This document shows positions 26,906 to 35,232 of a stretch of DNA of 64,000 nucleotides, piece after piece. The translations under genes and the position numbers were made by a program. The DNA comes from Agrobacterium vitis (lineage in GTDB: Bacteria > Pseudomonadota > Alphaproteobacteria > Rhizobiales > Rhizobiaceae): positions 3,702,501 through 3,766,500 of the forward strand of contig NZ_AP023272.1 in the NCBI RefSeq assembly GCF_013426735.1, read 5' to 3'. Positions within the stretch are counted from its first letter, which is position 1; each line of letters begins with the position of its first letter. Under the pieces are notes generated by a model, which did no database searches, had not been told where the DNA came from, and saw nothing but the letters and a program-made list of their open reading frames with translations.

Positions 26906-26917
26906 TTGTCTATACAA
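26906..26917. promoter_or_regulatory. HutC-like operator palindrome before the importer operon
   Basis: TTGTCTATACAA has a GT-N4-AC core inside matching TTGT/ACAA arms. HutC-subfamily GntR proteins recognise sites close to TTGTATATACAA, and this differs at one position. It is about 60 bases upstream of the first gene of the cluster that encodes a HutC-type regulator, where it could block the promoter. The functional link is inference. Confidence 0.6.
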
Positions 26918-27231
26918 TCATGGGGAAATCACTTTCGCAAGATGGCTAAAATATATTATTAGGACACCTTTACTGTAGAAATTACTGACATAGATCAGAG
27001 GACCTGAGTTCCAATCTCCTCCACCCGGCAATCTTTTTTTAAGCGTAGCGTAGACCAGCACGCCTGGAGTCATGAGGCCGACGCACCAGGTTCGATGCGG
27101 ACACTGCCGAGGTAACGCCGCCTGTCGAAATCTGCTCAATCAATTGAAATCGAGAGACATTTAAGCAGACATAAATTATCGAAGACCTTGGGGAGCTATC
27201 GTTTTCGACCGCAAATTCAAGGGAATTCAAG
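26918..27231. other. Intergenic region between importer operon and tRNA-Thr
   Basis: These 314 bases hold part of the divergent promoter region and the sequence downstream of the tRNA on the minus strand. They are more AT-rich than the flanks. Small frames on the minus strand have no ribosome site or recognisable product. Nothing more is supported. Confidence 0.35.
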
Positions 27232-27307
27232 TGGTGCCGCTTGCAGGACTCGAACCTGCGACCCCATCATTACGAATGATGTGCTCTACCACCTGAGCTA
27301 AAGCGGC
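27232..27307 (-). tRNA. tRNA-Thr (anticodon CGU)
   Basis: The minus strand folds as a complete cloverleaf. The acceptor stem pairs GCCGCTT with AAGCGGC, the D-arm is GCTCAGGTGGTAGAGC, and the anticodon stem CATCA/TGATG encloses the loop TTCGTAA with anticodon CGT. The T-arm is GCAGG-TTCGAGT-CCTGC, and A plus an encoded CCA close the 3' end. The total is 76 bases. It reads ACG codons. Confidence 0.97.
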
Positions 27308-27390
27308 ACGCGAGGCCGAAGACCAGCCTGCGATGTGTGCGGGTGGATACAGGCAAACATTGCAGATTTCAAGATGCCTTTTGGTATCCG

Positions 27391-28356
27391 TTACACTTTT
27401 CCGCAGATCCTGTCCCGGGCGGCGCGATATTCCGTGTCCAATCGATCGACCAGCGCGGCAACGGGTTCCACGGCCTTGATGGCACCGATGCCTTGGCCGC
27501 AGCCCCAGATGTCCTTCCACGCTTTGGCGCCGGTGACGGCGCTGCCGAAATCCATCTTGCTGGGATCGGCTTCCGGCAATTTGTCAGGGTCGAGGCCCGA
27601 GGCAACAATGGATGAGCGCAGGTAATTGCCGTGAATGCCGGTAAAATAGTTAGAGTAGACGATATCGGTGGCGCTGGCCTCAACAAGAGCCTGCTTGTAG
27701 GCATCCGGCGCCCGCGCCTCTTGCGTGGCAATGAAGGGCGAACCGATATAGGCCATGTCGGCACCGGCTGCTTGAGCGGCAAGAATGGCGCCGCCGGTCG
27801 AGATCGAACCGGCAAGCAGCAGCGGCCCATCGAACCATTCGCGGATTTCCTGTAGGAGCGCGAAGGGTGACAGCGTTCCCGCATGACCACCAGCCCCAGC
27901 GGCAACCGCGATCAGGCCGTCGGCGCCCTTGCGGATCGCCGAATGGGCATGGCGATTGTTGATCACGTCATGCAGCACGATACCGCCGTAAGAATGGATC
28001 GCGGCATTCACCTCCGGCACGGCGCCCAGCGAAGAGATGACGATCGGTACCTTGTATTTGACGCACATGCCCAGGTCGTGCTCCAGCCGTTTGTTGGAGC
28101 CGTGGACGATCTGGTTGACGGCGAAAGGCGCAGCCGGACGCTCGGGATGGGCGCGGTCATGGGCGGCAAGCTCCTGGGTAATCTCATCCAGCCACTCGTC
28201 CAGTTGCGCTTCTGGACGGGCGTTCAACGCCGGGAAGGCGCCAACCACACCCGCCTTGCACTGCGCCACCGTCAAGCGCGGATGCGAAATGATGAACAGG
28301 GGAGATGCGATCACCGGAAGCTTGAGGTGACGGGACAGGATATCTGGAAGAGCCAT
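27391..28356 (-). CDS. Nitronate monooxygenase family (2-nitropropane dioxygenase-like) flavoprotein
   Basis: The FMN-dependent TIM-barrel enzyme has about 321 residues. It starts LPDILSRHLKLPVIASPLFIISHPRLTVAQCKAG and carries VAAGAGGHAG (the flavin phosphate region with the catalytic His pattern) and GSISTGGAILAAQAAGADMAYIGSPF. The family oxidises alkyl nitronates, although many relatives act on other substrates. The ATG at 28356 sits after GAGG; the earlier in-frame ATG at 28368 is possible. It stands alone upstream of the tRNA. Confidence 0.9.
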   Translation of the reverse strand: MALPDILSRHLKLPVIASPLFIISHPRLTVAQCKAGVVGAFPALNARPEAQLDEWLDEITQELAAHDRAHPERPAAPFAVNQIVHGSNKRLEHDLGMCVKYKVPIVISSLGAVPEVNAAIHSYGGIVLHDVINNRHAHSAIRKGADGLIAVAAGAGGHAGTLSPFALLQEIREWFDGPLLLAGSISTGGAILAAQAAGADMAYIGSPFIATQEARAPDAYKQALVEASATDIVYSNYFTGIHGNYLRSSIVASGLDPDKLPEADPSKMDFGSAVTGAKAWKDIWGCGQGIGAIKAVEPVAALVDRLDTEYRAARDRICGKV

Positions 28357-28648
28357 TGGGGGCCTCAAAAAATTGACGTTCGCGTAAACGTCAAAAGGTT
28401 AGCAGACCTGCTGGCAGTTGAAAAGAGCAGAGCCCATTGCCGCTACACTGAGAATAAGGCGGTGTGCATCTGGTCCACCGGGCGAGACCGAACGTGATCC
28501 AGAACCATCGTAAGCCGCTCGCCAGGCTTTATAATGATGTTTTTCCACTATCGATCTGTCGGGGGATGGGCTGCGGGCTTGCGGTTTGCCTAGTCTCCGA
28601 TTACCGATTCAAGGGAAGAAGAATGCCCGATACATTTCGTCGCGGGCC

Positions 28649-29938
28649 ATGAATGTGGAAAGGTCTCGCGTGAGCGGATTGGAAACGGCCATCAGAAGCG
28701 CCCTCGACCGGTCGGAGCGATCGCGGGCTGAAGTTCGGGCCAGAATTTACCAGTCTGCGCGACAGGCTCTGGAAGCAGGCCTCAAGAAGCAGAATGTCAA
28801 TGATCCGGAGACCGTGGCCGAGCAGCGCCATCGGCTGGAAGCGACCATTCATGCGATCGAGCAGCAGGAGCGGGCACGGCTGAAAGCCGAAGCCGCCGTT
28901 GAGCCTGTGTCACGCGCTCCGGCTCCGCCGCCCATGTCGCCATCTCTCTCGACATCAACGCCGCCAAGAGGTCCCGCGCCATCGGTTTCAGCCGATGCGA
29001 ACGCTCCGGGCGACGATTCAGCCTCGCTGTCCTTCGGTGTCGATCGGGATCACGGGCGGCCTGCCGAACCAAGCCTCGACCTTGATGATGTACGGGCCGA
29101 ACGGCATGACCGGGCGGATCCGGCAGGCATGTCAAGTTTTGCTTCGTTTTCGGCCCGGCCAAAGAATGTAGAGCCAGAGAGCGCGGAAGACGAGTATGAC
29201 GAGGAGCCTGTCCGTGGCATGCGGGCGGAGCCGGTGGCAAAGCCACGCCGTCGCCGGGGCGTCCTGTCGCGCTTGCTAATTTCCGTCACCCTCCTGTCTT
29301 CCATCGGCATTGCGGCTTGGTGGGTCTATTCCACCGGCCTGTTGCTGTCTCCTGACCAGCGGCAGACGGGCGCGCCCTCACCGACGCCGACTGTGTCGTC
29401 GGAAGACTTCAATGGCGACCAGCCCACCGATAAATCCAGCGGCGAAGCGGCAAACGAGCCAAAGACAATCGATCCGCAACGCGGTTTTTCCAATGATTGG
29501 ATAGAGGCCTTCCAGCCCGGCGACGCCTCGAAAATCAAGGCAAGGCCAAATGCCACGGCGGAAGTCGTCGGCGCCAGCGATGGCCAGGCTGTCCACATCG
29601 TTTCACGCAGCACCGACATGGATGGGACGGCCGCCATCGAAATAGCGCCTGACCTGTTGCGGCAAATGGCTGGAGGGACCTCGACCATTGCCCTGACTGT
29701 GCAGTCCTTTGGTGAAAAACCGGTTCAGTTCTCGCTGAGTTGCGCGTTTGATCGTCTGGGCGACTGCGCCCGTCACCGTTTCACAGCCAATCCGGAAAAG
29801 GCCGACCTGTTGTTTCGAGTGACCCTGCCGAACGGCATCGCTCCCAACGCGCCTGGGCAGCTTCTGATCAACGCCGATATCAGCGGTCAGGGCAATGGCA
29901 TCAATCTTTATGCTGTGCGCGTTCTTCCCGGCAAGTGA
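28649..29938 (+). CDS. Hypothetical membrane-anchored protein with charged N-terminus
   Basis: I do not recognise this family. The protein of about 429 residues has an arginine- and glutamate-rich helical N-terminus (AIRSALDRSERSRAEVRAR ... HRLEATIHAIEQQERARLKAEA). A long proline/serine-rich disordered stretch follows. After KPRRRRGVLSRLLI comes one membrane segment (SVTLLSSIGIAAWWVYSTGLLL). The C-terminal domain of about 150 residues is probably periplasmic (GFSNDWIEAFQPGD ... CAFDRLGDCARHRF) and could be a beta sandwich. A GTG at 28670, preceded by GGAAAGG, is a good alternative start. It is convergent with ppk2. Confidence 0.72.
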   Translation: MNVERSRVSGLETAIRSALDRSERSRAEVRARIYQSARQALEAGLKKQNVNDPETVAEQRHRLEATIHAIEQQERARLKAEAAVEPVSRAPAPPPMSPSLSTSTPPRGPAPSVSADANAPGDDSASLSFGVDRDHGRPAEPSLDLDDVRAERHDRADPAGMSSFASFSARPKNVEPESAEDEYDEEPVRGMRAEPVAKPRRRRGVLSRLLISVTLLSSIGIAAWWVYSTGLLLSPDQRQTGAPSPTPTVSSEDFNGDQPTDKSSGEAANEPKTIDPQRGFSNDWIEAFQPGDASKIKARPNATAEVVGASDGQAVHIVSRSTDMDGTAAIEIAPDLLRQMAGGTSTIALTVQSFGEKPVQFSLSCAFDRLGDCARHRFTANPEKADLLFRVTLPNGIAPNAPGQLLINADISGQGNGINLYAVRVLPGK

Positions 29939-29945
29939 TGGCGGT

Positions 29946-29987
29946 GGCAGTATCGTTATCTCGACCGAAACCCGAAAAGATACTGCC
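29946..29987. terminator. Inverted repeat between convergent genes, possible bidirectional terminator
   Basis: GGCAGTATC and GATACTGCC pair across a 24-base loop just after the hypothetical gene and before the ppk2 stop. There is no T-run in either direction, so this is only a weak terminator candidate. Confidence 0.3.
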
Positions 29988-30044
29988 GCACGCCAAAGCT
30001 GCTGAATGTCCGCTTGAAAAACACCCTGCGGACAACTTCCGCCG

Positions 30045-30929
30045 TCAGAGAATATCCGGCGCCTCTGCGACGATCTTTTTATCAATCTCGCCGATCGCCT
30101 TTATGTCGCGCCCTTCATAGTCAAGGGAAAGCAGCATATGCCTTATGACATTGAGGTGAGCCCGGCGCTTGTCATTGGCCTTGACTACAATCCACGGGGC
30201 GTGCTTGGTATGGGTTTCCTTCAGCATCCGGTCGCGTTTCTCGGTATAATCGCCCCATTTATCCAGGGCGGCAATGTCCATGGGCGATAGTTTCCAGACC
30301 TTCAGCGGATCGTGACGGCGGTCATGAAATCGCTTGATCTGCATTTCCTGGCCGATATCGAGCCAGAATTTGAAGAAATAAATGCCCTCTTGCTCGATCA
30401 GCTTTTCAAACCGTGGCGCCTGTTCCAGGAAATGCTCGTATTGATCGGGCGTGCAAAAACCCATGACCGGCTCCACAACTGCTCGATTGTACCATGAACG
30501 GTCGAACAACGACATGTCGCCGCCGCCCGGAAAATGGGTGATATAGCGCTGAAAATACCATTGACCGAGTTCCGTTTCTGATGGCTTGGTCAAGGCGACG
30601 TTGTGGACCGATCGAGGATTCATATATTCGAGAATGGAGTGGATCGTGCCGCCTTTGCCAGCCGCATCCCGCCCCTCGAACAGAGCCATCACCCGTTTGC
30701 GGGTCGATTGCAGCCAATACTGCACCTTGACCAGTTCGATCTGGAGTTTTTTCAACTCCTCCTCATAGACCTCTCTTTTCAACTTCTTGTCATAGGGATG
30801 ACCGCCAGAGCTCAGCGCTTCCTTTTCAACCCAGTCCGGCAGAACCGGATCGTCGATATCAAAGGCGCGCAATTCACCCCTGATCCGCAAAGTTACGCCA
30901 CGACTGCCTGACTGCTGCTCATCACCCAT
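30045..30929 (-). CDS. ppk2: Polyphosphate kinase 2
   Basis: PPK2 transfers phosphate between polyphosphate and nucleoside diphosphates; class I enzymes make GTP or ATP from polyphosphate. The length of 294 residues fits a one-domain PPK2. Walker A is [11 protein letters not shown], the lid region follows ([14 protein letters not shown]), and Walker B is [16 protein letters not shown]. It is transcribed away from phoR, with about 210 bases between the two starts. That places polyphosphate metabolism next to the phosphate regulon and makes phosphate control plausible. Confidence 0.93.
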   Translation of the reverse strand: MGDEQQSGSRGVTLRIRGELRAFDIDDPVLPDWVEKEALSSGGHPYDKKLKREVYEEELKKLQIELVKVQYWLQSTRKRVMALFEGRDAAGKGGTIHSILEYMNPRSVHNVALTKPSETELGQWYFQRYITHFPGGGDMSLFDRSWYNRAVVEPVMGFCTPDQYEHFLEQAPRFEKLIEQEGIYFFKFWLDIGQEMQIKRFHDRRHDPLKVWKLSPMDIAALDKWGDYTEKRDRMLKETHTKHAPWIVVKANDKRRAHLNVIRHMLLSLDYEGRDIKAIGEIDKKIVAEAPDIL

Positions 30930-30939
30930 TCCATTCTCC

Positions 30940-30961
30940 CTGTCGCCGCACTGTCTGATTT
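30940..30961. promoter_or_regulatory. Weak candidate Pho box between ppk2 and phoR
   Basis: CTGTCGCCGCA followed by CTGTCTGATTT forms an 11-base direct repeat with the CTGTC core of PhoB sites. It starts 11 bases upstream of the ppk2 ATG on the coding strand. The second halves deviate from the AT-rich consensus, so this could be chance. Confidence 0.25.
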
Positions 30962-31138
30962 GAGTATATTGACCATGAAACTGTCAAAATCTTCAACAAC
31001 CTGTTTGAAACGTGGGAGTGCGACGCTTCGTTCCCGTCCGTGCGTTGACATTCATTCGTGCGTAGGCGGTAAAAACCTGTCATGCAACAGGAATAGGGTA
31101 TCTCTCCAGCCCACCCATACCGCCGCCGGAGGTTTTCA

Positions 31139-32398
31139 TTGAAGCAGTTATTTCCATCCTGGCGGCGCTTTGGCGAGCGATTGCGCGACCGCTGGGATTT
31201 TATCCTCCTGGCGATCCTGGTCTCCGGCTCGTCGGTGTTGGCCGGTGCCGATAGCGAGTTCGGCGTCGTCTTGCTGCTCTTTTCGCTGATGGTCATCCTG
31301 CTCTATAAGGGCGCAGAAGACAAAGATCCGCCGGTGCATTTCCCTGTGGCGGCCTCGCCTGTCTTGCCGCACGGCGAGGAAGTCGAGGGGCTTGTGCAGG
31401 CGACGATCGCGGCCATCGACCTGCCCTGCGTGGTCTTTGGCTCGGATGGAGGCGTGGTCTTCCAGAACGGCGCTGCCGAAAAGGCGTTTGGTAAGCTGGA
31501 AACCGGCATGCATATTTCTGCCCGCTGGCGGTCGCCCGGCATTCTCGACATGGTGCGCGAGACTGTCGGCAATGGCTTGCCCAACCAGATCGAACATTCC
31601 GAGGTGCTGCCCTCCGAGCGGGTCTTCGCGGTGCGGGTCGCGCCTCTGTCCCTACCGCAACTGAAGCGGGATTCGGCCCTTTTCGTCATGACGTTTCGCG
31701 ATATTTCGGAACTGCGCCGGATCGACAGAATGCGTTCGGATTTCGTCGCCAATGCCAGCCACGAACTGCGCACGCCGCTTGCCTCCTTGCGCGGTTTCAT
31801 CGAGACCCTGCTCGGCCCCGCCCGCAACGACCTGAAAGCGCAGGAGCGCTTTCTGGGCATCATGCTGGATCAGGCCAACCGGATGAGCCGGCTGGTGGAC
31901 GATCTGCTGTCCCTGTCGCGGCTGGAGTTGAAAGCCCATCTGGCGCCCGACCAGAAAGTGGCGCTACAGCCCGTTCTAAGCCATGTGCGGGACAGCCTGA
32001 CCCCACTCGCCGCGGAGCTGGATGTGGATCTGCGCCTGCATCTGCCACAGGAGAGCATCGAGGTTACGGGCGACCGCGACGAACTGATCCAGGTTTTCGA
32101 AAACCTGATCGAAAATGCCTGTAAATATGGCCAGGAAGGCAAGCAGGTGGACGTCTTTCTACGCCAGAAAACAAGCGGCGTGGAAGTCAGCGTGGTGGAC
32201 AAGGGACCGGGCGTGCCCGCCGAGGATGTGCCGCGTCTGACCGAACGCTTTTACCGTGTCAGTGTGGCCGATAGCCGCTCCAAGAAAGGAACCGGACTGG
32301 GGCTTGCCATTGTCAAGCATATCCTGACCCGCCACCGCGCGCGGCTGATCATCCGCTCGGAACTTGGCCAGGGGACAGATTTTACCGTCCGTTTTTGA
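31139..32398 (+). CDS. phoR: Phosphate regulon sensor histidine kinase PhoR
   Basis: The 419-residue kinase phosphorylates PhoB when phosphate is scarce. Two membrane segments sit near the N-terminus (about residues 20-60). They are followed by a PAS-like region (LPCVVFGSDGGVVFQNGAAEKAFG), HisKA (FVANASHELRTPLASLRGFIETL) and HATPase (NLIENACKYG, DKGPGVP, GTGLGLAIVKHIL). Translation appears to begin with TTG: CCGGAGG stands six bases before it and no ATG with a ribosome site exists nearby. It is the first gene of the phoR-pst-phoUB series. Confidence 0.95.
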   Translation: MKQLFPSWRRFGERLRDRWDFILLAILVSGSSVLAGADSEFGVVLLLFSLMVILLYKGAEDKDPPVHFPVAASPVLPHGEEVEGLVQATIAAIDLPCVVFGSDGGVVFQNGAAEKAFGKLETGMHISARWRSPGILDMVRETVGNGLPNQIEHSEVLPSERVFAVRVAPLSLPQLKRDSALFVMTFRDISELRRIDRMRSDFVANASHELRTPLASLRGFIETLLGPARNDLKAQERFLGIMLDQANRMSRLVDDLLSLSRLELKAHLAPDQKVALQPVLSHVRDSLTPLAAELDVDLRLHLPQESIEVTGDRDELIQVFENLIENACKYGQEGKQVDVFLRQKTSGVEVSVVDKGPGVPAEDVPRLTERFYRVSVADSRSKKGTGLGLAIVKHILTRHRARLIIRSELGQGTDFTVRF

Positions 32399-32458
32399 CA
32401 GATCTCATGTCTCTTCTCGATCTCCATAATTTTTTCCTATATGTATCAATAGGTTGAA

Positions 32459-32491
32459 CTGTCACAAATGTTTCACCTAACTGACATAAAA
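32459..32491 (+). promoter_or_regulatory. Pho box upstream of pstS
   Basis: Three consecutive 11-base units, CTGTCACAAAT, GTTTCACCTAA and CTGACATAAAA, match the direct-repeat PhoB site (CTGTCAT plus an AT-rich half). They lie about 100 bases before the pstS ATG, as expected for PhoB activation under phosphate limitation. Confidence 0.8.
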
Positions 32492-32591
32492 GCAAAGCCT
32501 GTCGGGGCTTAAGAACAAGCCGCCGGAGCACGGCGATTGTAAGCGACAGACGCTTGCATCCCACACGAAAGCTCATTCTCGGGAGAGATAA

Positions 32592-33617
32592 ATGAATATG
32601 CTGAAACTGTCCGTAGCGGCTCTGGTCGCCTCAGTCGCCTTTGCTGGCGCCGCCGCTGCGCGTGATCAGGTCCAGATCGCTGGTTCCTCCACCGTTCTTC
32701 CCTATGCCAAGATCGTTGCTGAAACCTTTGGCGAGACCTTTACCAAGTTCAAAACCCCGGTCGTTGAATCCGGCGGCACAGGCGCTGGCCTGAAGGAATT
32801 CTGCAAGGGCGTTGGTCCGGAAACCATCGATATCGCCAATGCCTCGCGCCCGATCAACAAGTCTGAAGCCGAAGCCTGTAAGGCTGCTGGCGTGACCGAC
32901 ATCCAGGAAGTCAAGTTCGGCTATGACGGCATCGTTTTCGCCGTCGATAGCTCCAACAAGGACCTCGCCCTGGTGCCGACCGACCTTTACAAGGGTCTGG
33001 CTGCTGAAGTCGTGGTTGACGGCAAGCTTGTTGCCAACCCCTACAAGAAGTGGTCGGAAGTCAACAAGGACCTGCCGGACACCGATATCATGGCGTTTAT
33101 TCCGGGCGAAAAGCACGGCACGCGCGAAGTGTTCGAAGTCAACGTTCTCCAGCAGGGCTGCAAGGACGCCGGTGCTCTTGATGTGATCAAGGCCGCCATC
33201 GGCGAAAAGGATGCGCCTAAGAAGTGCATCGCCGTGCGTAAGGATGGCAAGGCTGTCGATATTGATGGCGATTACAGCGAAACGCTGGCCCGCATCGCCG
33301 CCAACAAGACTGCCATTGGCGTATTTGGCCTGTCCTTCTATGAAAACAATGCCGACAAACTGAAGGTTGCCACCGTTTCCGGCGTCAAGCCTTCGGTTGA
33401 AACCGTTGCCACTGGCAAATACCCGGTTTCGCGTCCGCTGTTCTTCTACGTCAAGAAGGCCCATCTCGGCGTTATCCCTGGCATGAAGGAATATGTCGAT
33501 TTCTTCCTGTCCGAGCAGATGATCGGCCCTGACGGCCCGCTGGCCAATTACGGCCTGGTTCCTGCTCCCGACAAGGAGCGCGAAGAGTTCCGCGCCAAGT
33601 TCACCGCTGGCAAGTAA
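32592..33617 (+). CDS. pstS: Phosphate ABC transporter substrate-binding protein PstS
   Basis: The 341-residue periplasmic protein captures inorganic phosphate for the PstCAB importer. A signal peptide (AALVASVAFAGAAAA) precedes the mature start RDQVQIAGSSTVLPYAKIVAETFG, which contains the phosphate-binding loop. Other ligand motifs are GGTGAGLKEFCKG and EKHGTREVFE. GGGAGAGATAA precedes the ATG and a Pho box lies further upstream. A perfect palindrome follows the stop. Confidence 0.96.
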   Translation: MNMLKLSVAALVASVAFAGAAAARDQVQIAGSSTVLPYAKIVAETFGETFTKFKTPVVESGGTGAGLKEFCKGVGPETIDIANASRPINKSEAEACKAAGVTDIQEVKFGYDGIVFAVDSSNKDLALVPTDLYKGLAAEVVVDGKLVANPYKKWSEVNKDLPDTDIMAFIPGEKHGTREVFEVNVLQQGCKDAGALDVIKAAIGEKDAPKKCIAVRKDGKAVDIDGDYSETLARIAANKTAIGVFGLSFYENNADKLKVATVSGVKPSVETVATGKYPVSRPLFFYVKKAHLGVIPGMKEYVDFFLSEQMIGPDGPLANYGLVPAPDKEREEFRAKFTAGK

Positions 33618-33623
33618 AACCTT

Positions 33624-33656
33624 GAGGCTGGCGCGGACACTGTCCGCGCCAGCCTC
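33624..33656. repeat. Perfect 33-base palindrome between pstS and pstC
   Basis: GAGGCTGGCGCGGACA is followed, after one base, by its exact reverse complement. Transcribed, it forms a very stable hairpin seven bases after the pstS stop. There is no T-run. Such hairpins can protect the 3' end of a highly expressed first cistron or attenuate the rest, which would give more PstS than permease. Confidence 0.7.
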
Positions 33657-33744
33657 ATCATGATGTTGCAGTTGATGTTTATTGATGACGTAACATGCGG
33701 CCCAGCCTTTTGCGGCAGGGCATGGAGAGGCCGGGGATGGTAGA

Positions 33745-35232
33745 ATGAGTACGTCAATCCTAATTTTTATCGTCATTGCTATCGGGATCATCGGCTACCT
33801 GCTGGGCTCGTCACGGGCACAGTCGCTCGCACAAGGCCGCGCGTCTGCCCTGCATTCCCGCTATGGCTATCATGGCAGTTTTGTTTCTATTCTGGCAGTT
33901 GTACCCGCCTTCCTGGTGCTGGGCCTCTGGATGGCGATTGCGCCATCGCTGATCGAAACGCGTGTGCGCGATGCGATGCCCGATGCGGTCAAGGCACAGG
34001 CAGGAGCCACCCAGAACCTCAATTACGGCACCATCGGTGCGATCGCTCGTGGCCTGAAAAGCCTTGACGACGACCAATTGGCCAAGTTGAAAAGCGCAGA
34101 TGCCACGACTGCCCGCACAATGCTGGCCGAACAAGGCGTACCGCTGGCCGGCGAGCCTGAGCCCTACATGATCGTGGCGGCGGAGGCCTTGAACGGCATG
34201 CGCGCCATCAACGATCTGGCGTTGACCATCGTGGTAATCGCCACCTCGCTCGCAGGCGCCCTGTTCGGGCTTCGGTTGATCGCGCCACGCTTTCGCGCCC
34301 GCAACCGGGTGGAGCAAGCCATTCAGGCGGCCTTGGTCATCTGCTCTTCCATCGCCATTTTGACGACAGTCGGCATCATCATGTCGATGTTGACGGAAGC
34401 CACCCACTTCTTCCGGGAGGTTCCAGCCTGGCGGTTCTTCTTCGGGACAGTCTGGGACCCCCGGTTTGCCGCTGCTGGCGCCACCGATACCGGCGGCCAG
34501 TTCGGATTGATCCCGCTTCTGCTCGGCACGCTCTATATCGGCGTGGTCGCCATGTTGTTTGCCGTGCCCGTTGGTCTGTTTGCTGCCATCTACATGGCCG
34601 AATATGCATCGCCACGGCTGCGCTCGATCACCAAGCCACTGCTGGAAGTGCTGGCCGGTATTCCGACCATCGTCTACGGCTTCTTCGCGCTGACCTCGGT
34701 CGGTCCGTTCCTGCGGGATATCTCCGCCAAGATCAACGGCATCGCCACCGGCGATTTTGTCAGCTTCATCCAGGCACAGAGCGTGCTGACGGCAGGCTTT
34801 GTGATGGGGATCATGCTGATCCCCTATGTCTCCTCCCTGTCGGACGACATCATCACCGCTGTGCCGCGCTCGCTCCGGGATGGTTCGCTTGGCCTTGGCG
34901 CCACGCGGTCAGAAACGGTCAAGCGGGTGATCCTGCCGGCAGCACTTCCGGGTATTGTCGGCGCGCTGCTGATGACGGCATCGCGCGCTATCGGCGAAAC
35001 CATGATCGTGGTGCTGGCCGCAGGCGTTGCGGCGCGCATCCAGCTTAATCCTTTCGAGCCGATGACAACGGTCACCGTCAAGATCGTCAACCAGCTGACC
35101 GGCGACCTTGAATTCACCTCGCCGCAAACGCTGGTGGCCTTCGCCCTGGGTATCACCCTGTTTGCCATCACGCTTTGCCTTAATATCTATGCGCTTTACA
35201 TCGTGCGCAAATACCGGGAGCAGTACGAATGA
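33745..35232 (+). CDS. pstC: Phosphate ABC transporter permease PstC
   Basis: This 495-residue membrane subunit is of the long form common in Rhizobiales. An extended N-terminal half (first membrane segment ILIFIVIAIGIIGYLLGSS and a periplasmic loop) precedes the conserved permease domain (LLGTLYIGVVAMLFAVPVGLFAAIYMAEYAS). The ATPase-contacting loop is SLRDGSLGLGATRSETVKRVILPAALPGIVGALL. The stop overlaps the pstA start (ATGA). Confidence 0.95.
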   Translation: MSTSILIFIVIAIGIIGYLLGSSRAQSLAQGRASALHSRYGYHGSFVSILAVVPAFLVLGLWMAIAPSLIETRVRDAMPDAVKAQAGATQNLNYGTIGAIARGLKSLDDDQLAKLKSADATTARTMLAEQGVPLAGEPEPYMIVAAEALNGMRAINDLALTIVVIATSLAGALFGLRLIAPRFRARNRVEQAIQAALVICSSIAILTTVGIIMSMLTEATHFFREVPAWRFFFGTVWDPRFAAAGATDTGGQFGLIPLLLGTLYIGVVAMLFAVPVGLFAAIYMAEYASPRLRSITKPLLEVLAGIPTIVYGFFALTSVGPFLRDISAKINGIATGDFVSFIQAQSVLTAGFVMGIMLIPYVSSLSDDIITAVPRSLRDGSLGLGATRSETVKRVILPAALPGIVGALLMTASRAIGETMIVVLAAGVAARIQLNPFEPMTTVTVKIVNQLTGDLEFTSPQTLVAFALGITLFAITLCLNIYALYIVRKYREQYE

